Numbered from the stretch's first letter, positions 10,271 through 21,677 are shown. The stretch is DNA of 64,000 bases from Siphonodentalium dalli (GCA_032622095.1 CP136063.1:85601980-85665979), one strand, 5' to 3'. Numbers and translations: made by a program. Notes: a model not told the origin generated them from the letters alone.

Positions 10271-10386
10271 AGGTTGGTACTGCTGATCCACCGTGGAGCT
10301 ACAGTAAGACAGGCGGTCCCAAGGAGCTGCTGCCAAGAAGCATGAGTGATTCTCAGTGTGAGATGGACACCTCCGGAGATAGTGAG
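10271..10386 (+). CDS. Exon 2, RhoGEF-like gene
   Basis: The acceptor is TTTGTAG|AG and the donor is GAG|GTCAGT. After two bases completing Glu, 38 codons encode VGTADPPWSYSKTGGPKELL then PRSMSDSQCEMDTSGDSE, ending in phase 0. No domain is recognised. It is a Ser/Pro-rich linker with possible phosphorylation sites (RSMSDS). The acceptor and first 60 or so bases are the last member of a tandem array (9795-10270) holding seven more copies of the same splice-site sequence. The upstream copies of the coding part carry GGT CCA TAG where this exon has GGT CCC AAG, so only this copy is open. That contrast supports this being the functional exon. Confidence 0.66.
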
Positions 10387-10526
10387 GTCAGTTTAGCACA
10401 AAATCTTGTATTCACCAATTGGGTTTATATATAGTCCTGGTAGTTTATACCGAGTGATGCTCAGTACGAAATATATGTGGTCATCGATCGGAGAGACATA
10501 GGATTAACTAATTAAGGGGATGTGAC

Positions 10527-10736
10527 CAAGTCTGAGTTTATTGTGCCTGTCATTTGCAGAATGAGGTCCCCAGAGGGTGGCTAGCATCACCAAATTCACC
10601 CACTGGGGACTTTATTCTGCATGGCCTCATCTGTTGTGGGAGACATAGACTCAGTTTGAAGTTACCATATCGTGATTATTGTGATATACACCCATTGGGA
10701 ACCCTGATTATGCAATGTGTCATTTGCCAATTTGGG
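10527..10736. mobile_element. Family B fragment fused to family A half
   Basis: Type-1 interior (ATAGACTCAGTTTGAAG, GTCATTTGCCAATTTGGG) stops at 10736, where family A right-arm sequence begins. It is a chimeric junction. Confidence 0.72.
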
Positions 10737-10818
10737 TAAGCCATATATCCGACTAAATCCTGAAAAATTACCCATAATTCTGCTGTGGTTAAGGAGTCGA
10801 TTATTTAGGACATTACTG
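10737..10818. mobile_element. Family A half element joined to family B
   Basis: Right arm only, from AGCCATATATCCGACTAAAT to CATTACTG. The left half is replaced by family B. Confidence 0.78.
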
Positions 10819-11401
10819 TTGGAGGGCAAAGGGGGCATAACTTCGAAAAGGGAAGTTCTTTCAAGTCAAATGTCAGGGCTTAAAATACATAGGTGTGCGA
10901 TTTCCCCTGAGTAACTTCAGCCTCCCATTTTCTTCTTAAATTTAAAATACATCATTTTTCATCAGATCTGCAGAGCAGGTAGGGGCACAGATAAGGATTG
11001 TGAAATATGTCCATTCTGATAGCTAAATGAATTTCCTAAAATACGAATTTGTTACTAGAACAGACTTAGAATATTGAGTGAGTGGCACAATTTTGTCTCT
11101 TCGACACTTTTGCTTTACCGCTAACTAAAACTATGTCGCTTGATAGTTTTGCATAATTGCAGGTTCACTTGATTGGAACCAGAAGGCTAATTGATAAACA
11201 GTTACAAGAAAAACAACTTTTTTGTGCAAGACCTTGACAGTCAACAGGGCCATGGTCATGTTACATAATAGCATTCGTTCCTAGTTTCTTCAGGGGAACA
11301 ACTCTAATCTATTTCATATTAAGAAAATTAACAAATGCATTCCGTCTGGGTTTTCACTTGTATAAAGAGGCATAACTCTATTCTAACGAGGAACATGTAT
11401 A
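10819..11401. other. Intronic stretch, nothing recognised
   Basis: AT-rich intron without open frames or clear repeats, apart from weak family-H-like 'gggcataacttcg' and 'aactctaatctatttc' phrases. Confidence 0.45.
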
Positions 11402-11616
11402 CAGTAATGCTTTAAATAATCCATTCCTTAACCACAGCAGAATTATGGGTAATTTTTCAGGATTTAGTCTGAAATATGGCTTGTTGCCATTCATCGGAAA
11501 GCTCTCAGTGAAAACTTTCCGATGAATGGCAACAAGCCATAGTTCCGACTAAATTCTGAAAAATATTACCCATAATTCTGCTGTGGTTAAGGAGTCGATT
11601 ATTTAGAGCATTACGG
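11402..11616. mobile_element. Family A palindromic element, copy 8
   Basis: TA-flanked full palindrome. Its terminal variant GCTTTAAATAATC (left) and GATTATTTAGAGC (right) departs from the GCCCTAAATAATC consensus on both arms. Confidence 0.86.
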
Positions 11617-11673
11617 TATATAGTTATGTGTACTTAGATACCATGTAATTTTACAATATAAGATTGGTTGTCA

Positions 11674-12103
11674 TGCAGGCCTCAAAATATTGTGCCGGAT
11701 ATTTGTAGAATGAGGCCCCCAGAGGGTGAATTTAATGATGCTACCCCACACAGTGGACTAGCATCACTAAATTCACCCTCTAGGGACCTCATTCTACTCA
11801 GACTGCACATTCTCATATCTGTATTATCAAATTAACACGTGTTTCAGTTTCTTTAGAAAGATTCTTTTTCTTCTTTAGTTCAGTTTCCGATTATCCTCAA
11901 ATTGGCAGTCAACACAATGCATAATTGAGGTGCTCAATGGGTGCACATCACCATCTGGGAACTTTACTCTGAATAGGTCTCCCTTAGCAGAGGAGGCCAT
12001 GCAGAATGAGGTCCCCAGAGGAAGAATTTGGTGATTTGGTGACGCTAGCCCACTGTGTGGGGAAGCATCACTAAATTCACCCTCTGAGGACCTCAGCTAC
12101 ATA
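11674..12103. mobile_element. Family B element, rearranged
   Basis: Left hairpin intact (GAATGAGGCCCCCAGAGGGT). The interior is in reverse order, then a second hairpin ends at GAGGACCTCAG. It lacks the normal right terminus. Confidence 0.68.
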
Positions 12104-12214
12104 GTCTGGAACAAAAAGTGCGGAATCCCATTACTTTCTAAATAAAATATTAGACCTTCGTGAGGCTATGTTAGTGTCAGCCAACCACAAATTCCATGCA
12201 ACTATCTTTTTGGA

Positions 12215-13398
12215 TTATAGTTTAGCAAGGGAAGCCTAATTGTCTTGGTAAACCATAGGTTAAGCGTAAAATAGTGTAACTGATTTTGCTTGGGTTGAAG
12301 GCCCACTTAATTTTCTGACCCCCAGATCACATTATATAAAATATATGCCATATTATATACAATTTGAAAGAGGAAGCTCCAGAACATTGTATTATCAACT
12401 TGTCCAGTGTAATAAACTGTGAACATGTTGTTTTTGTTGAGTTACTGACGTGTTTTTTTCATTTGGGTTGTAGTTCAAATTGTATTATTTTCAATGGAGG
12501 GGAATAACTCTAAATCTTAAAGATAGAGTTATCCCCCTTCCATTGAAAATAAATTTTTAGTTAGAATTCTGGGAGTCAAAATGGGGGTAATCTTTGTATG
12601 ATTTCAGCTGTTTTCTATTTCTCTATGGGCATCTTCTGAGACACAGACATTTCAAATGGTGATGAATTATAGTATTTTAATCATATTTTATGGCATTGAT
12701 TGTTATTAAGGCACTATAAAAAAATAATTGGCGACTCGAAAATTAAGTGGGCCTTTAATCTCTTCAGGTGAATTGTCACAATATTCGACTTTTAGTATTA
12801 ACCCTTTACCCAACAGAACGGCCCTGTGCCAATGCATTCTCTTATATATGCGAGTCGACCATAGGTCGCCTCGCATATATAAGAGAATGCATTGGCTTAA
12901 CACATATTAAAAATGATAAAATTGTCAAAGAATGTAGAAAAATAGTTTTAAAATGTAAGGAAAAATTATAAAATTGTTAAAGAATGTAAGAAAAAATGGT
13001 AAAAAGCGTTAAAAAAAATATTTTTTTTAGGCCAATGCATTCTCTTATATATGCGAGGCGACCTATGGTCGACTCGCATATATAAGAGAATGCATTGGCA
13101 CAGGGCATAACTCTAACCATCACAATGTGGTCAATGAACCGGTTCCAATGATATCCATATTTGTATGGTGTTATTGAGACAGACCGAAGATATTTTAGGC
13201 TGTTGAAGCTTTATTTGGGTGTTTTTGGCCGGTTAACCCAAGCGAAATCAGTTACACTATATTTTAATACAAAAACTATTGGTACACGAAATACCTAATT
13301 ACCTAAGTTATCATACTTGACAAGCAATTCACTTACGACAATTCATACCAAATTACGCTTTAAAAAGGCAATTAGACTTCCCTTGCTAAACTATAATC
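12215..13398. repeat. Large nested inverted repeat around TTAA element
   Basis: Left arm 12215-12292 (ATAGTTTAGCAAGGGAAG, AGTGTAACTGATTTTGCTTG) is the inverse of 13235-13398 (CAAGCGAAATCAGTTACACT, CTTCCCTTGCTAAACTATAA). The right arm is longer, so the left arm has lost about 80 bases. A family-E element occupies the interior. Confidence 0.75.
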
Positions 13399-14055
13399 TT
13401 GTAATTAATCACCCCAACTACTTTATAGTTTAGTATATGGCTATATACATTACACCCACATCATCCGCCAGTGATGTATGGTTCACCTCAGAAACAGAAG
13501 TCGAACAATCTGACAAAGGTGAACCTAACACATACCGGAGTTTAGGAACCCCAAAAAATTACGACTATCCATTCCCACCCAGACACACGATAAACTTCCA
13601 ACAATATCAATATCATTTACTTAGGCCTCATCTTCTCTGGAAAGTTTCTTTATTATCAAATTTCTATAGAAACTTCACGTAGATTCTATTTCTTTTTTAG
13701 TTTAGTTTCTCTATATCCCCAAATTGGCAGATGATACATTGCATAATCGAGGTTCCCATTGGGTATACATCACAATATTAACTATTTGGGGACTTCAATC
13801 TGAGTCGACATGTATGTCTCCAATATCAGATGAGGCCATGCAGAATGAGGTTCCCAGAGGGTGAATTTAGTGATGCTAGCCTGCTATGCAGTGTAGCGTC
13901 ACTAAACTCACCCTCTGGGGAGCCTTGATATATGGTTTTAATAACAATCTATGGCATAAAATATGATTAAAATACTACAATTCATCACCATTTGAAATGT
14001 CTGTGTCTCAGATGATACCCAGAGAGAAATAGAAAAAAACAGCTGAAATCATAAA
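12585..14055. repeat. Second overlapping inverted repeat pair
   Basis: 12585-12714 is the inverse of 13922-14055 (shared ATAAAATATGATTAAAATAC and GAAATGTCTGTGTCTCAGA). Its left member lies inside the first inverted repeat and its right member splits a family-B copy, so the two pairs interlock rather than nest simply. Confidence 0.75.
12802..13233. mobile_element. Family E TTAA element carrying two hairpin cores
   Basis: TTAA then CCCTTTACCCAACAGAACGG. Two CCAATGCATTCTCTTATATA hairpins are separated by 'aaaatgataaaattgt' filler, followed by the GGTTCCAATGATATCCATAT block and GGCCGGTTAACCC. The left part of the usual terminus is deleted at the right end. Confidence 0.75.
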
Positions 14056-14216
14056 AAAGATTACTCACCATTTGGGAACTTCAATCTGAGTCTATGTCTC
14101 CCATAGCAGGTCATACAGAATGAGGTGAATTTGGTGATGTTAGCCTGCTGTGTGGGATAGCATCACTAAATTCACCCTCTGGCGACCACATTCTGTAAAT
14201 GACAGGCACACTAAAC
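13613..14216. mobile_element. Family B copies, interrupted
   Basis: Two partial family-B units in opposite sense to the copy at 10527 (type-1 interior) are split at 13922-14055 by the second member of an inverted pair. End hairpins around 13840-13921 and 14110-14200 are recognisable. Confidence 0.7.
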
Positions 14217-14318
14217 TCAGACTCATAAAATCATCTGATCTTTCGACTCCTCAAAGACATGTATTTTATCACCCCACATAGAAGGATATGAACATGGATG
14301 CACAAGCAAAATTCTGTT

Positions 14319-14643
14319 GCAGAATGAGGTCCCCAGAGGGTAAATGCTTAGGCCTCAACTGCTATAGGAGACCTATGTTCAGATTGAAGTTTCCCAGTTT
14401 AAATTAGTCACCTCGATTATACAATTTATCTTCTGCAAATTAAGGGATATAGAAATGAAGGGAAAAAGTAACTAAAATTAATGTTAATTTAAGACTATGG
14501 ATACTTCCCAGAAGATGATGCCTGAGCAGAATGAGGTCCCTAGAGGGTGAATATGGCTATACCCGCTGTACGGGGTAGCATCACTAAATTCATCCTCTGG
14601 GGACCTCATTCTGCAAATGTCAGACACACTATTTCAAGGCTTC
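14319..14643. mobile_element. Family B element, internally deleted
   Basis: Left hairpin truncated after GAGGTCCCCAGAGGGTAAAT, type-2 interior, intact right hairpin, end AGACACACTATTTCAAGGCTT. Lies about 100 bases before exon 3. Confidence 0.75.
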
Positions 14644-14741
14644 ACTCAGAAACCGTTTTTGCCGCCTTCTCTAACGGGCGTTTATTTTGTTTTACAGAGT
14701 TCCGCCCTCTCTTATAAAAGGGTGTTTAATTTTCTTTACAG

Positions 14742-14913
14742 AGTACGTTCGCAAGCAGCACCAAACAGCCAGAGCTGAGTATGTTATCGTCACAAGGCAG
14801 CGAGTGTTTAGATGAAGAAAGCTCAGGTCACATGACTGTCCCACATTCCACTCTCACAAAATCCATCTCCACGCCATCGATTCCCGCAGCTACAGATGCA
14901 GCAGTTACGCGAT
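14742..14913 (+). CDS. Exon 3, RhoGEF-like gene (Ser/Thr-rich linker)
   Basis: The acceptor is TTTCTTTACAG and the donor is the strong GTGAGT. The exon opens in phase 0, matching exon 2, and has 57 codons plus one base: STFASSTKQPELSMLSSQGS, then ECLDEESSGHMTVPHSTLTK, then SISTPSIPAATDAAVTR. KSISTPSIPA is a basic-Ser-Pro motif of the kind found in phosphorylated linkers of cytoskeletal regulators. I recognise no folded domain. Its GC content is clearly higher than the flanking introns. A family-B hairpin element ends about 100 bases upstream. Confidence 0.65.
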
Positions 14914-14989
14914 GTGAGTACGAACTAAATTTACATCAGCCACATAATGTTGGTACCAGACATCTTAAGAAAGGGTTAAAGACATAATT

Positions 14990-15621
14990 AATAATCTTGA
15001 AAATTGCCATGACTGGCACTGTGACTGGTATATAATTAGATTACTCCCATCACAGCTGACATTCTCTTTGAGGAATAAGAAGGTTAACTCTATATTATTA
15101 TTTCTTTCTACATGCTTCTTGCACCTTTTGGGATTTCTTGAAAATCATGAATTTGGAAATAATTTTTTCAAGGGCTTCCGAAAACTCTTTGAATTTTAAT
15201 TATATAATCTGAACATCCCTGCACACGGGTAGTTAGATCAATTGTTTACATCTCTAACTGAAAGGGTGTGATTGTAGTGAATTGTGCAGTGATAAACACT
15301 ACAACCATTTTTCCCCCAACTCCAACTTGTATCTGGCCACATCAAAGAGGATACCTATCATTACTTATTGGTATCCTGCTATATTAAATTGCAAGGATTA
15401 AACCAGCAGATGCTATGAAAGTGCTTTCGTTTTATTGTTAGTTTTTGACGATCCAAACTTACCATATGAGGAAAATGCTAATAAATATTTGCGCGTATAA
15501 CATTTCATACCTGATTCAGGGAGGTTTAAAGTAATTTGTAATTTTGTATCCTCCACCTCTCTCTCACACACACTATTTTTCTAGCTGTTCCACGACTTTA
15601 ATAGTTCAGTAACTTTAATTA
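14990..15621. other. Intronic stretch, nothing recognised
   Basis: AT-rich intron between exon 3 and family A copy 9. No open frame or clear repeat; a short CTCTCTCACACACA tract near 15558. Confidence 0.5.
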
Positions 15622-15833
15622 CAGTAATGCCCTAAATAATCGACTCCTTAACCACAGCAGAATTATGGGTAACTTTTCAGGATTTAGTCGGAAATATGGC
15701 TTGTTGCCATTCATCGGAAAGCTCACAGTGAGAGCTTTCCGATGAATGGCAACAAGCCATATTTCCGACTAAATCCCGAAAAATTACCCATAATTCTGCT
15801 GTGTTAAGGAGTCGATTATTTAGGGCATTACTG
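15622..15833. mobile_element. Family A palindromic element, copy 9
   Basis: Full TA-flanked palindrome close to consensus in both arms. Confidence 0.88.
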
Positions 15834-16081
15834 TAAGTCACTTTGTGAATTCAATTTACTATTTAGTTTGCTCATGTCACTTTTGTTTGTTACTATTATG
15901 TTACATTTGAGCTGGAAGAGGATGGGAGATTAAGTGCCTCGCATATTATTTAGTTGTCCCCTAATCCTATTGCTATGGAAGAGCAATAGAACATGATATA
16001 CTTAACTGAAAGGGAGAATAAAATTGCACTAACCCTTTGATGGGTAGAACAACATTTACATCTCCGTAAGGTTGGCAGGTG

Positions 16082-16186
16082 GAGAGCTTTCCGATGAATG
16101 GCTACAAGCCATATTTCTGACTAAATCCTGAAAAGTTACCAATAATTATGCTGTGGTTAAGGAGTCGATTAATTAGAGCATTACTG
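16082..16186. mobile_element. Family A half element
   Basis: Right arm only, with the GATTAATTAGAGC terminal variant also seen on both arms of the copy at 61998. Confidence 0.8.
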
Positions 16187-16522
16187 TATGTCGTTTATGG
16201 TAGTTCTAAAGTAATTTCATGTTACTGTGTAAATAACTTTAAAAAATCGTCTCCTAAATCGGAACTTTTTCATATATTTTATGCCTAAGGATATTATTTT
16301 TATTATTTACACTGACTTGTGCTTTTAATAATGTTATTTGTATAATTTATATCTTATAATAGGTACAATTTTACGATATTACTCAGTTTATTTGTAAAAA
16401 TATATTCACCCATGGATATGACATCATGTATGACATACCTACCTGCCAAAGGGTTAAAATAGTCGGTTCAGAATTGTTGACAGCCCTGTGTGAGTAATAT
16501 ATATTGCCTTGAATGATTTCAG

Positions 16523-16577
16523 CCTGTGAGAACAGGAGAGTTGCCACATTAAACAGAGATGCACGAGATAACAAACA
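16523..16577 (+). CDS. Candidate exon 4 (small), RhoGEF-like gene
   Basis: A 55-base candidate follows TGATTTCAG and ends at GTATGT. It completes the TCC codon begun in exon 3, reads CENRRVATLNRDARDNK and leaves two bases (phase 2). The main support is arithmetic: exon 3 ends in phase 1 while the exon at 28789 must be entered in phase 2, and this exon bridges them. The peptide has no recognised domain. Short exons are easily mistaken, so this is tentative. Confidence 0.4.
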
Positions 16578-16672
16578 GTATGTATACTTAAATATTCTCA
16601 TGGTCTAATGTTCTCATTTTGTACGTGGACAAACATATTGGCACGAGTTCCATATTTTCATGATGTTGAGCA

Positions 16673-17354
16673 GGCCCGAAATTAGTGTACTGGACATTTG
16701 CAGAATGAGCCCCCAGAGGGTGAATTTAGAGACACTACCATGCTGTGTGGGCTAGCATCACCAAATTCACCCTCTGGGGACCTTATTCTGCATGGCCTAA
16801 CCTGCCATGGAAGACCTAGACACAGATTTAAGTTCCCAGATTGTGAAGAATGTGATGTGCTCCCATTGGGCACTTTGATTATGTATTGTGTCGTCTGCCA
16901 AATTTGGGGATATAGAGAAACTAAACTAAACTAAAAAGAAAAAAGAAAATTTCTCTAAAAAAGATTTTAAAGAAACTAAGATACTTGTTAACTTGATAAT
17001 AAAGATACTTTCCTGAGAAGATGAGGCCTCCCCAGAGGTTGAATTTAGTGATGCTACCCCGCACAGTGGGTTAGCATCAATAAATTCACCCTCTGGGGAG
17101 GCTTTCAATTTCTCAGGAAAGTATCTTTATTATCAAATTAACAAGTATCTTAGTTTCTTTAAAAACTTTTTTAGAGAAATAATCAAAGAAACTAAGATAC
17201 TTGTTAATTTGATAATAAAGATACTTTCCTGAGAAGATGAGGCCTCCCAGAGGGTGAATTTAGTAATGCTATCCTGCTGTGCGGGGTAGCATCGCTAAAT
17301 TCACCCTCTGCGGACCTCATTCTGCATATGTCCGAGACCATATATTCAGGCCTG
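16673..17354. mobile_element. Family B element with duplicated middle
   Basis: Type-1 copy with three end-type hairpins: 16704-16792, 17020-17105 and 17240-17325. The AAGATACTTGTTAA block appears at 16977 and 17190 and inverted near 17140, so the middle has been duplicated by fold-back. Confidence 0.75.
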
Positions 17355-17897
17355 CTGTTGAGAGATTATTGATGATTCTATTTTGTATTCTTCTGATTGT
17401 AAGACTATCTCACTCTTTGTATCACAGTTGTATTCAGTATTACACTTTGCCCTTCTAAACCTCGTGCAGATTGAAACTATCTTCTCAATACATGCATGTA
17501 TGCACAAAATTGCATGAAGCAACTCACTATCTATTTAGTAGATCGCACATTGCAAAGTGTTCAATGTTTTTGCGCCCAGTTTTTAGGATAAATAGATTTT
17601 ATGGTTATGGAAAGGTACTTGAATATTCTATGGCCATGGCGGGATTAACTTTCATTCATGGTTTATTAGGCCAACACTTTATATGAAAATGTTCTTATTA
17701 CTATTAATCTATGTTTTCATTTGTTGTGTCAATAGTTTACAACACTTACTCTCTCTCAGGAAATAAATTATGAATTAAAGGAATTTAAAGCTGTGAGTGA
17801 CTTTCTCTATCTTGATAGCCGAATCATTGTTAATACTTATTATCGAGTGATGTCCTTGTAAATGTGAGTTGTAATTCTTTTAAAGTCCTGGCAAGTA
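17355..17897. other. Intronic stretch, nothing recognised
   Basis: The 71-codon frame at 17471-17686 has no recognised domain and no splice signals in phase with the gene. I see no repeat. Confidence 0.45.
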
Positions 17898-18157
17898 CAG
17901 TAATGCCCTAAATAGTTTGACTCCTTAACCACAGCAGAATTATGTGTAATTTTTCAGGATTTAGTCGGAAATATGGCTTGTTGCCATTCATCGGAAAGCT
18001 CTCAATGAGAGCTTTCTGATGAATGGCAACAAGCCATATTCTCACTGAGGGCTCTCCGATGAATGCCAACAAGCCATATTTCTGACTAAATCCTGAAAAG
18101 TTACCCATAATTCTGCTGTAGTTAAGGAGTTGATTATTTACCGGTAGGCCATTACTG
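17898..18157. mobile_element. Family A palindromic element, copy 11, with extra arm segment
   Basis: TA-flanked. The central GAGAGCTTTC..GCCATATT segment occurs twice, making a branched palindrome. A 4-base CCGG-containing insertion lies near the right end. Confidence 0.84.
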
Positions 18158-18617
18158 TAACTCTAACAAATGTAATCCGATTTTGACAAATTTGGACCTT
18201 GGCTTCTACCCTTGAATCTCTTGGATGAGTTCGAGAACCAGTCCTGCCCGAATTTCTCCTTTTCAGGAGTTATACATCCTAGATATTTACCAGGTGTCTA
18301 TTTCGTGATGTAGGGGTGACAACTCTAACACACGTTATCAATTTTTGTTTTCAAGAGTAATGTCTCCTGGATTGTTCAACAAACATAATCCGATTTTCAC
18401 TAAATTCACTTCATGGGTTCTGCTCAAATGCAACATTTTCTTGTACCACAACTCGACCACAGCATCTCTGATGCATACCTTTTGTTTGAAATGGACTGAT
18501 AAGCAGATTGTCTGTTTTATAGCTCACTCGATGAGGGTGGGGTCAGACGGTAACTATATATATATATATCACTATATTTATCACGTTGTTATAGTGTGCT
18601 TCATCACAAGTCACTGT
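18158..18617. repeat. Family H diverged units
   Basis: AATCCGATTTTGACAAATTT at 18176 and AATCCGATTTTCACTAAATT at 18388, with 'ggagttatacatcct' phrases, are two diverged units about 210 bases apart. Confidence 0.5.
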
Positions 18618-18991
18618 TTAAAGGGACACAAAGCACTCGCATTGGATAAATGTGAAAAAAAAGAAAAGTTTGTAAAAACATCACCACTAATTAGATCATG
18701 GAGAGATAGATAAACTTACATGTATATTCATTATTAATAGTTCTCCAAAAACAACATTTTGCTTGTTGAAACCATTGTTATGTAAACAAAACTGTTCCAG
18801 TGATTTGTCAACAAACATCCCTAATCGCGTAGTAAGTTAAACAAATTTAGTTCGAATTTGATTTACAGAATGCTCTCAACACTTTTTCCAAGGTTTGCCA
18901 TAAAGTTTTGATTACTTTCATCAGTAGAACCACTGTATATGTTTGCATAACAATAGGTTTGACAAGCAAAATACATTATTGGAGAGATAAT

Positions 18992-19382
18992 AGGCCAAAA
19001 CAAAAAACTTTTCTGTTTCTGATTACATTGGGATAATTTTCCAGACAGGCAGGCAGGGATTATTTTTTTTACAATTTTTTTTTTTAAACATTTCAGCCAT
19101 AAAAGATATAATAGTGTTGTCATGGTCCCATGGAATATTGTACATCAATGTGTATTGAAAATGAGCCAAGCATTGGATAAAAATATGTTGCCCCTTGAAT
19201 TCATTCAATCTGCAGTGAGATCTTACCAATGTTGAGCTTAATAACCAACTCATTTTTGCTTTTGGGATTGGGGAAAAATAATAAATATTCACATTGACAG
19301 TTGTGAAAATAAAAAAAAATTTAGGCAGGTAATGAAATCTCAGCCAGGTAGGTTATCGGAAACAAAGAGTTTTTTTTGGCCT
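18992..19382 (-). mobile_element. Family K element, copy 1
   Basis: Inverse of 36780-37194, with ends AGGCCAAAAC and TTTTTGGCCT. Shared blocks include CAGACAGGCAGGCAG, CCATGGAATATTGTA and TGAATTCATTC. Non-coding. Confidence 0.72.
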
Positions 19383-19385
19383 TAA

Positions 19386-19584
19386 CCCTTTCAGTGCCAA
19401 GTCCGATTTTTTTATCAACCCATATTTCCTTGATCATTTTTCAAATTTATTGATTATAATAATGTGATACATTGATGGAAAGAGCTCTTAGAGCTCTTTC
19501 CATCAATGTATCACATTATTATAAACATCGTTATGATCAAGGAAATATGGGTTGATACAAAAATCTGACTTGGCACTGAAAGGG
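19386..19584. mobile_element. Family D TTAA element, copy 2
   Basis: TTAA both sides, CCCTTTCAGTGCCAAGTCCG terminus. Part of the right arm is replaced near 19523-19531. Confidence 0.87.
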
Positions 19585-19708
19585 TTAATAATGAATATTA
19601 GAACAAGTCAATCTATTTTTTCATGCACTTTTTGAATGATGATTGTTGTTCTACAGACTTTTATGTTATTTCACATGAACCCACTTTGAAGGCTTTAGGC
19701 CCCTTTAA

Positions 19709-20584
19709 CTCACTTCAATGGTTATTTAGGAATCACAAAATTCACAATCAATCACTATGGCATATTGTCATTCCCTTTAATCATTCAATAATCACTTTCA
19801 TATAGCGCTTAAAGCCACATGATGATTTTGCACTCCAAAGTAAACATAATAATATCACTTTTGCATTATCCCAGTTTTGAAATAATGTTTATAAATACCT
19901 GAAAGTTCTACCTTTCTATGAGCATTTAATGTCTCAGAAAGTTGCATTGAGTCATAAAAATACAACTTTGAACACAAAAATCGGACACTGAGCACATACT
20001 GCCCCATTTGTATTCATTGATATTCTTGAATCGGAAATGGAATAAATTTTTACACGATCACTGATTTAAAAATATTGAGCTGGCACGAACGAAATTATCT
20101 CAAATTTACAGAAAAATATAAGAAACTAAACGCAAATTTTAAGTGCTATATAAACGTATTTGTTTGGAAATCTTCCGCTTGGGAATGTTTTGAGATACCT
20201 CTTACCAAAATATATATACATCATTTTGGGGGTTCAAAAGAGCCATGTCCGTTTAACCAACCTAAGTGCGCTAAAATGCTTTGTTCTTTATTACGCTGAG
20301 GTGTTCTGAACGGAATAACATATAATCATGCAAAATTAAGTTATTTTCATAAAATTGATATCCAAATAGTCGGACAACAGCGTCAATGTTATAAACAAAT
20401 TATTGGCGCAATCATTTCCGTAATGTTTATGTTAATTAATGCATCCCGAATAAAGTAGTTAATATTTACATTTGTGTGTTGTTCAACCGTTGTTATCTCT
20501 GAAATGGTACAGTCAAAGTGGTTTGAATTTTCGATAATCTTGTTTCATCGCTACATTCTTTTAAAGGGATAGTGTTTGTATATG
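19709..20584. other. Intronic stretch, nothing recognised
   Basis: AT-rich. The 74-codon frame at 20075-20299 has no recognised domain. A block around 20370-20480 (ATTAATGCATCCCGAAT) resembles 46510-46560, so part may be repetitive. Confidence 0.45.
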
Positions 20585-20796
20585 CAGTAATGCCCTAAGT
20601 AATCGACTCCTTAACCACAGTATAATTATGGGTAATTTTCAGGATTTAGTAGGAAATATGGCTTGTTGCCATTCATCGGAAAGCTCTCGGGGAGAGCTTT
20701 CCGATGAATGGCAACAAGCCATATTTCCGACTAAATCCTGAAAAATTACCCATAATTCTGCTGTGGTTAAGGAGTCGATTATTTAGGGCATTACTG
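20585..20796. mobile_element. Family A palindromic element, copy 12
   Basis: Complete palindrome. The centre reads CTCGGGGAGAGC. The left flank is TG rather than TA. Confidence 0.86.
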
Positions 20797-20844
20797 TAAC
20801 TGGTTGGTTTTATTCAATGAAATAAGTCCTCAATATTTCTTTAA

Positions 20845-21168
20845 CTCTTTCTATACTAAATGGATTCTACCACCCAGTGTAACAGTGTATATTGGAATGG
20901 TCTGTTATTAGTTTGGAGAGGTGTTCAGGATATATAAGCTATACTAAATGGATTCTCCCATTCAGTTATAATAATATACATTGGAACAGCCTATCATTCA
21001 TTTGGAGGGATGTTCAGGTAAAAAAATTAGACAACAGACAGGAAAATAGTTAATACAAGAGCAGAAGGATTCATATTCATTGGTGAGAATTGTGCAGATA
21101 ATAAGTTCAACAAACTTATTGAACTTATTAACTGAACATTTCTTAAGGGAATTATAGTATAGAAAGGA
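20845..21168. mobile_element. Family G element, copy 3, with repeated left end
   Basis: The CTATACTAAATGGATTCT block occurs at 20850 and 20940, then comes an internal hairpin TTGTTGAACTTATT-type and GAAAGGATT at the right. The left end was duplicated or a second copy inserted. Confidence 0.7.
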
Positions 21169-21465
21169 TTGACTCCTTCATCAATATTCACCTTCACTTT
21201 GTCACCCTCAATGTTCACTGTCAGTAAGTATTGTTGGTTATAGTTTAGTCCATCTTTGTCTATAGTATTATTTTTATATGGTTATGGGTGTTTTGTTGTT
21301 ACCAGTTATATTTATTGTTTGTACCAGGGACTATTGAACCTGCGGTTCTTATGGTTGCCATTGCGTCACACAAAATTGTTAGCAATAATTTTAACCTGTT
21401 CACACACTTATGTCGTTCTATCTGTGTATTGCATCATAAGAAGGCTGATGTTGAGATGCTAACTA

Positions 21466-21617
21466 CAGTAATGCCCTAAATAATTGACTCCTTAACCACA
21501 GCAGAATTATGGGAGAGCTTTCCGATGAATACCAACAAGCAATATTTCCGACAAAATCGTGAAAAGTTACCAATAATTCTGCTGTGGTTAAGGAGTCGAT
21601 TATTTAGGGCATTACTG
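21466..21617. mobile_element. Family A element, internally deleted, copy 13
   Basis: Both termini with TA flanks, but most of the left arm is missing. Ends 60 bases before the microexon at 21678. Confidence 0.84.
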
Positions 21618-21677
21618 TACTTCTAATCACTGCCCTCTCTTAATACGTAATGAATGGGTCATGGATTTCTCTTTCAG

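Larger units (their letters stand above)
18618..19708. repeat. Family L repeat, copy 2, split by two insertions
   Basis: Outer parts TTAAAGGGACAC..AACCATTGTTATGTAAACA and TCTACAGACTTTTATGTTAT..GGCCCCTTTAA match the family-L copies at 7770 and 37347. Between them sit family K (18992-19382) and a family D element (19386-19584). Confidence 0.68.

Noticed and set aside
13437-13682. 81-codon frame with acidic and polar residues
   Set aside because: Starts in the arm of an inverted repeat and runs into family B; no phase-compatible acceptor and donor for the host gene.
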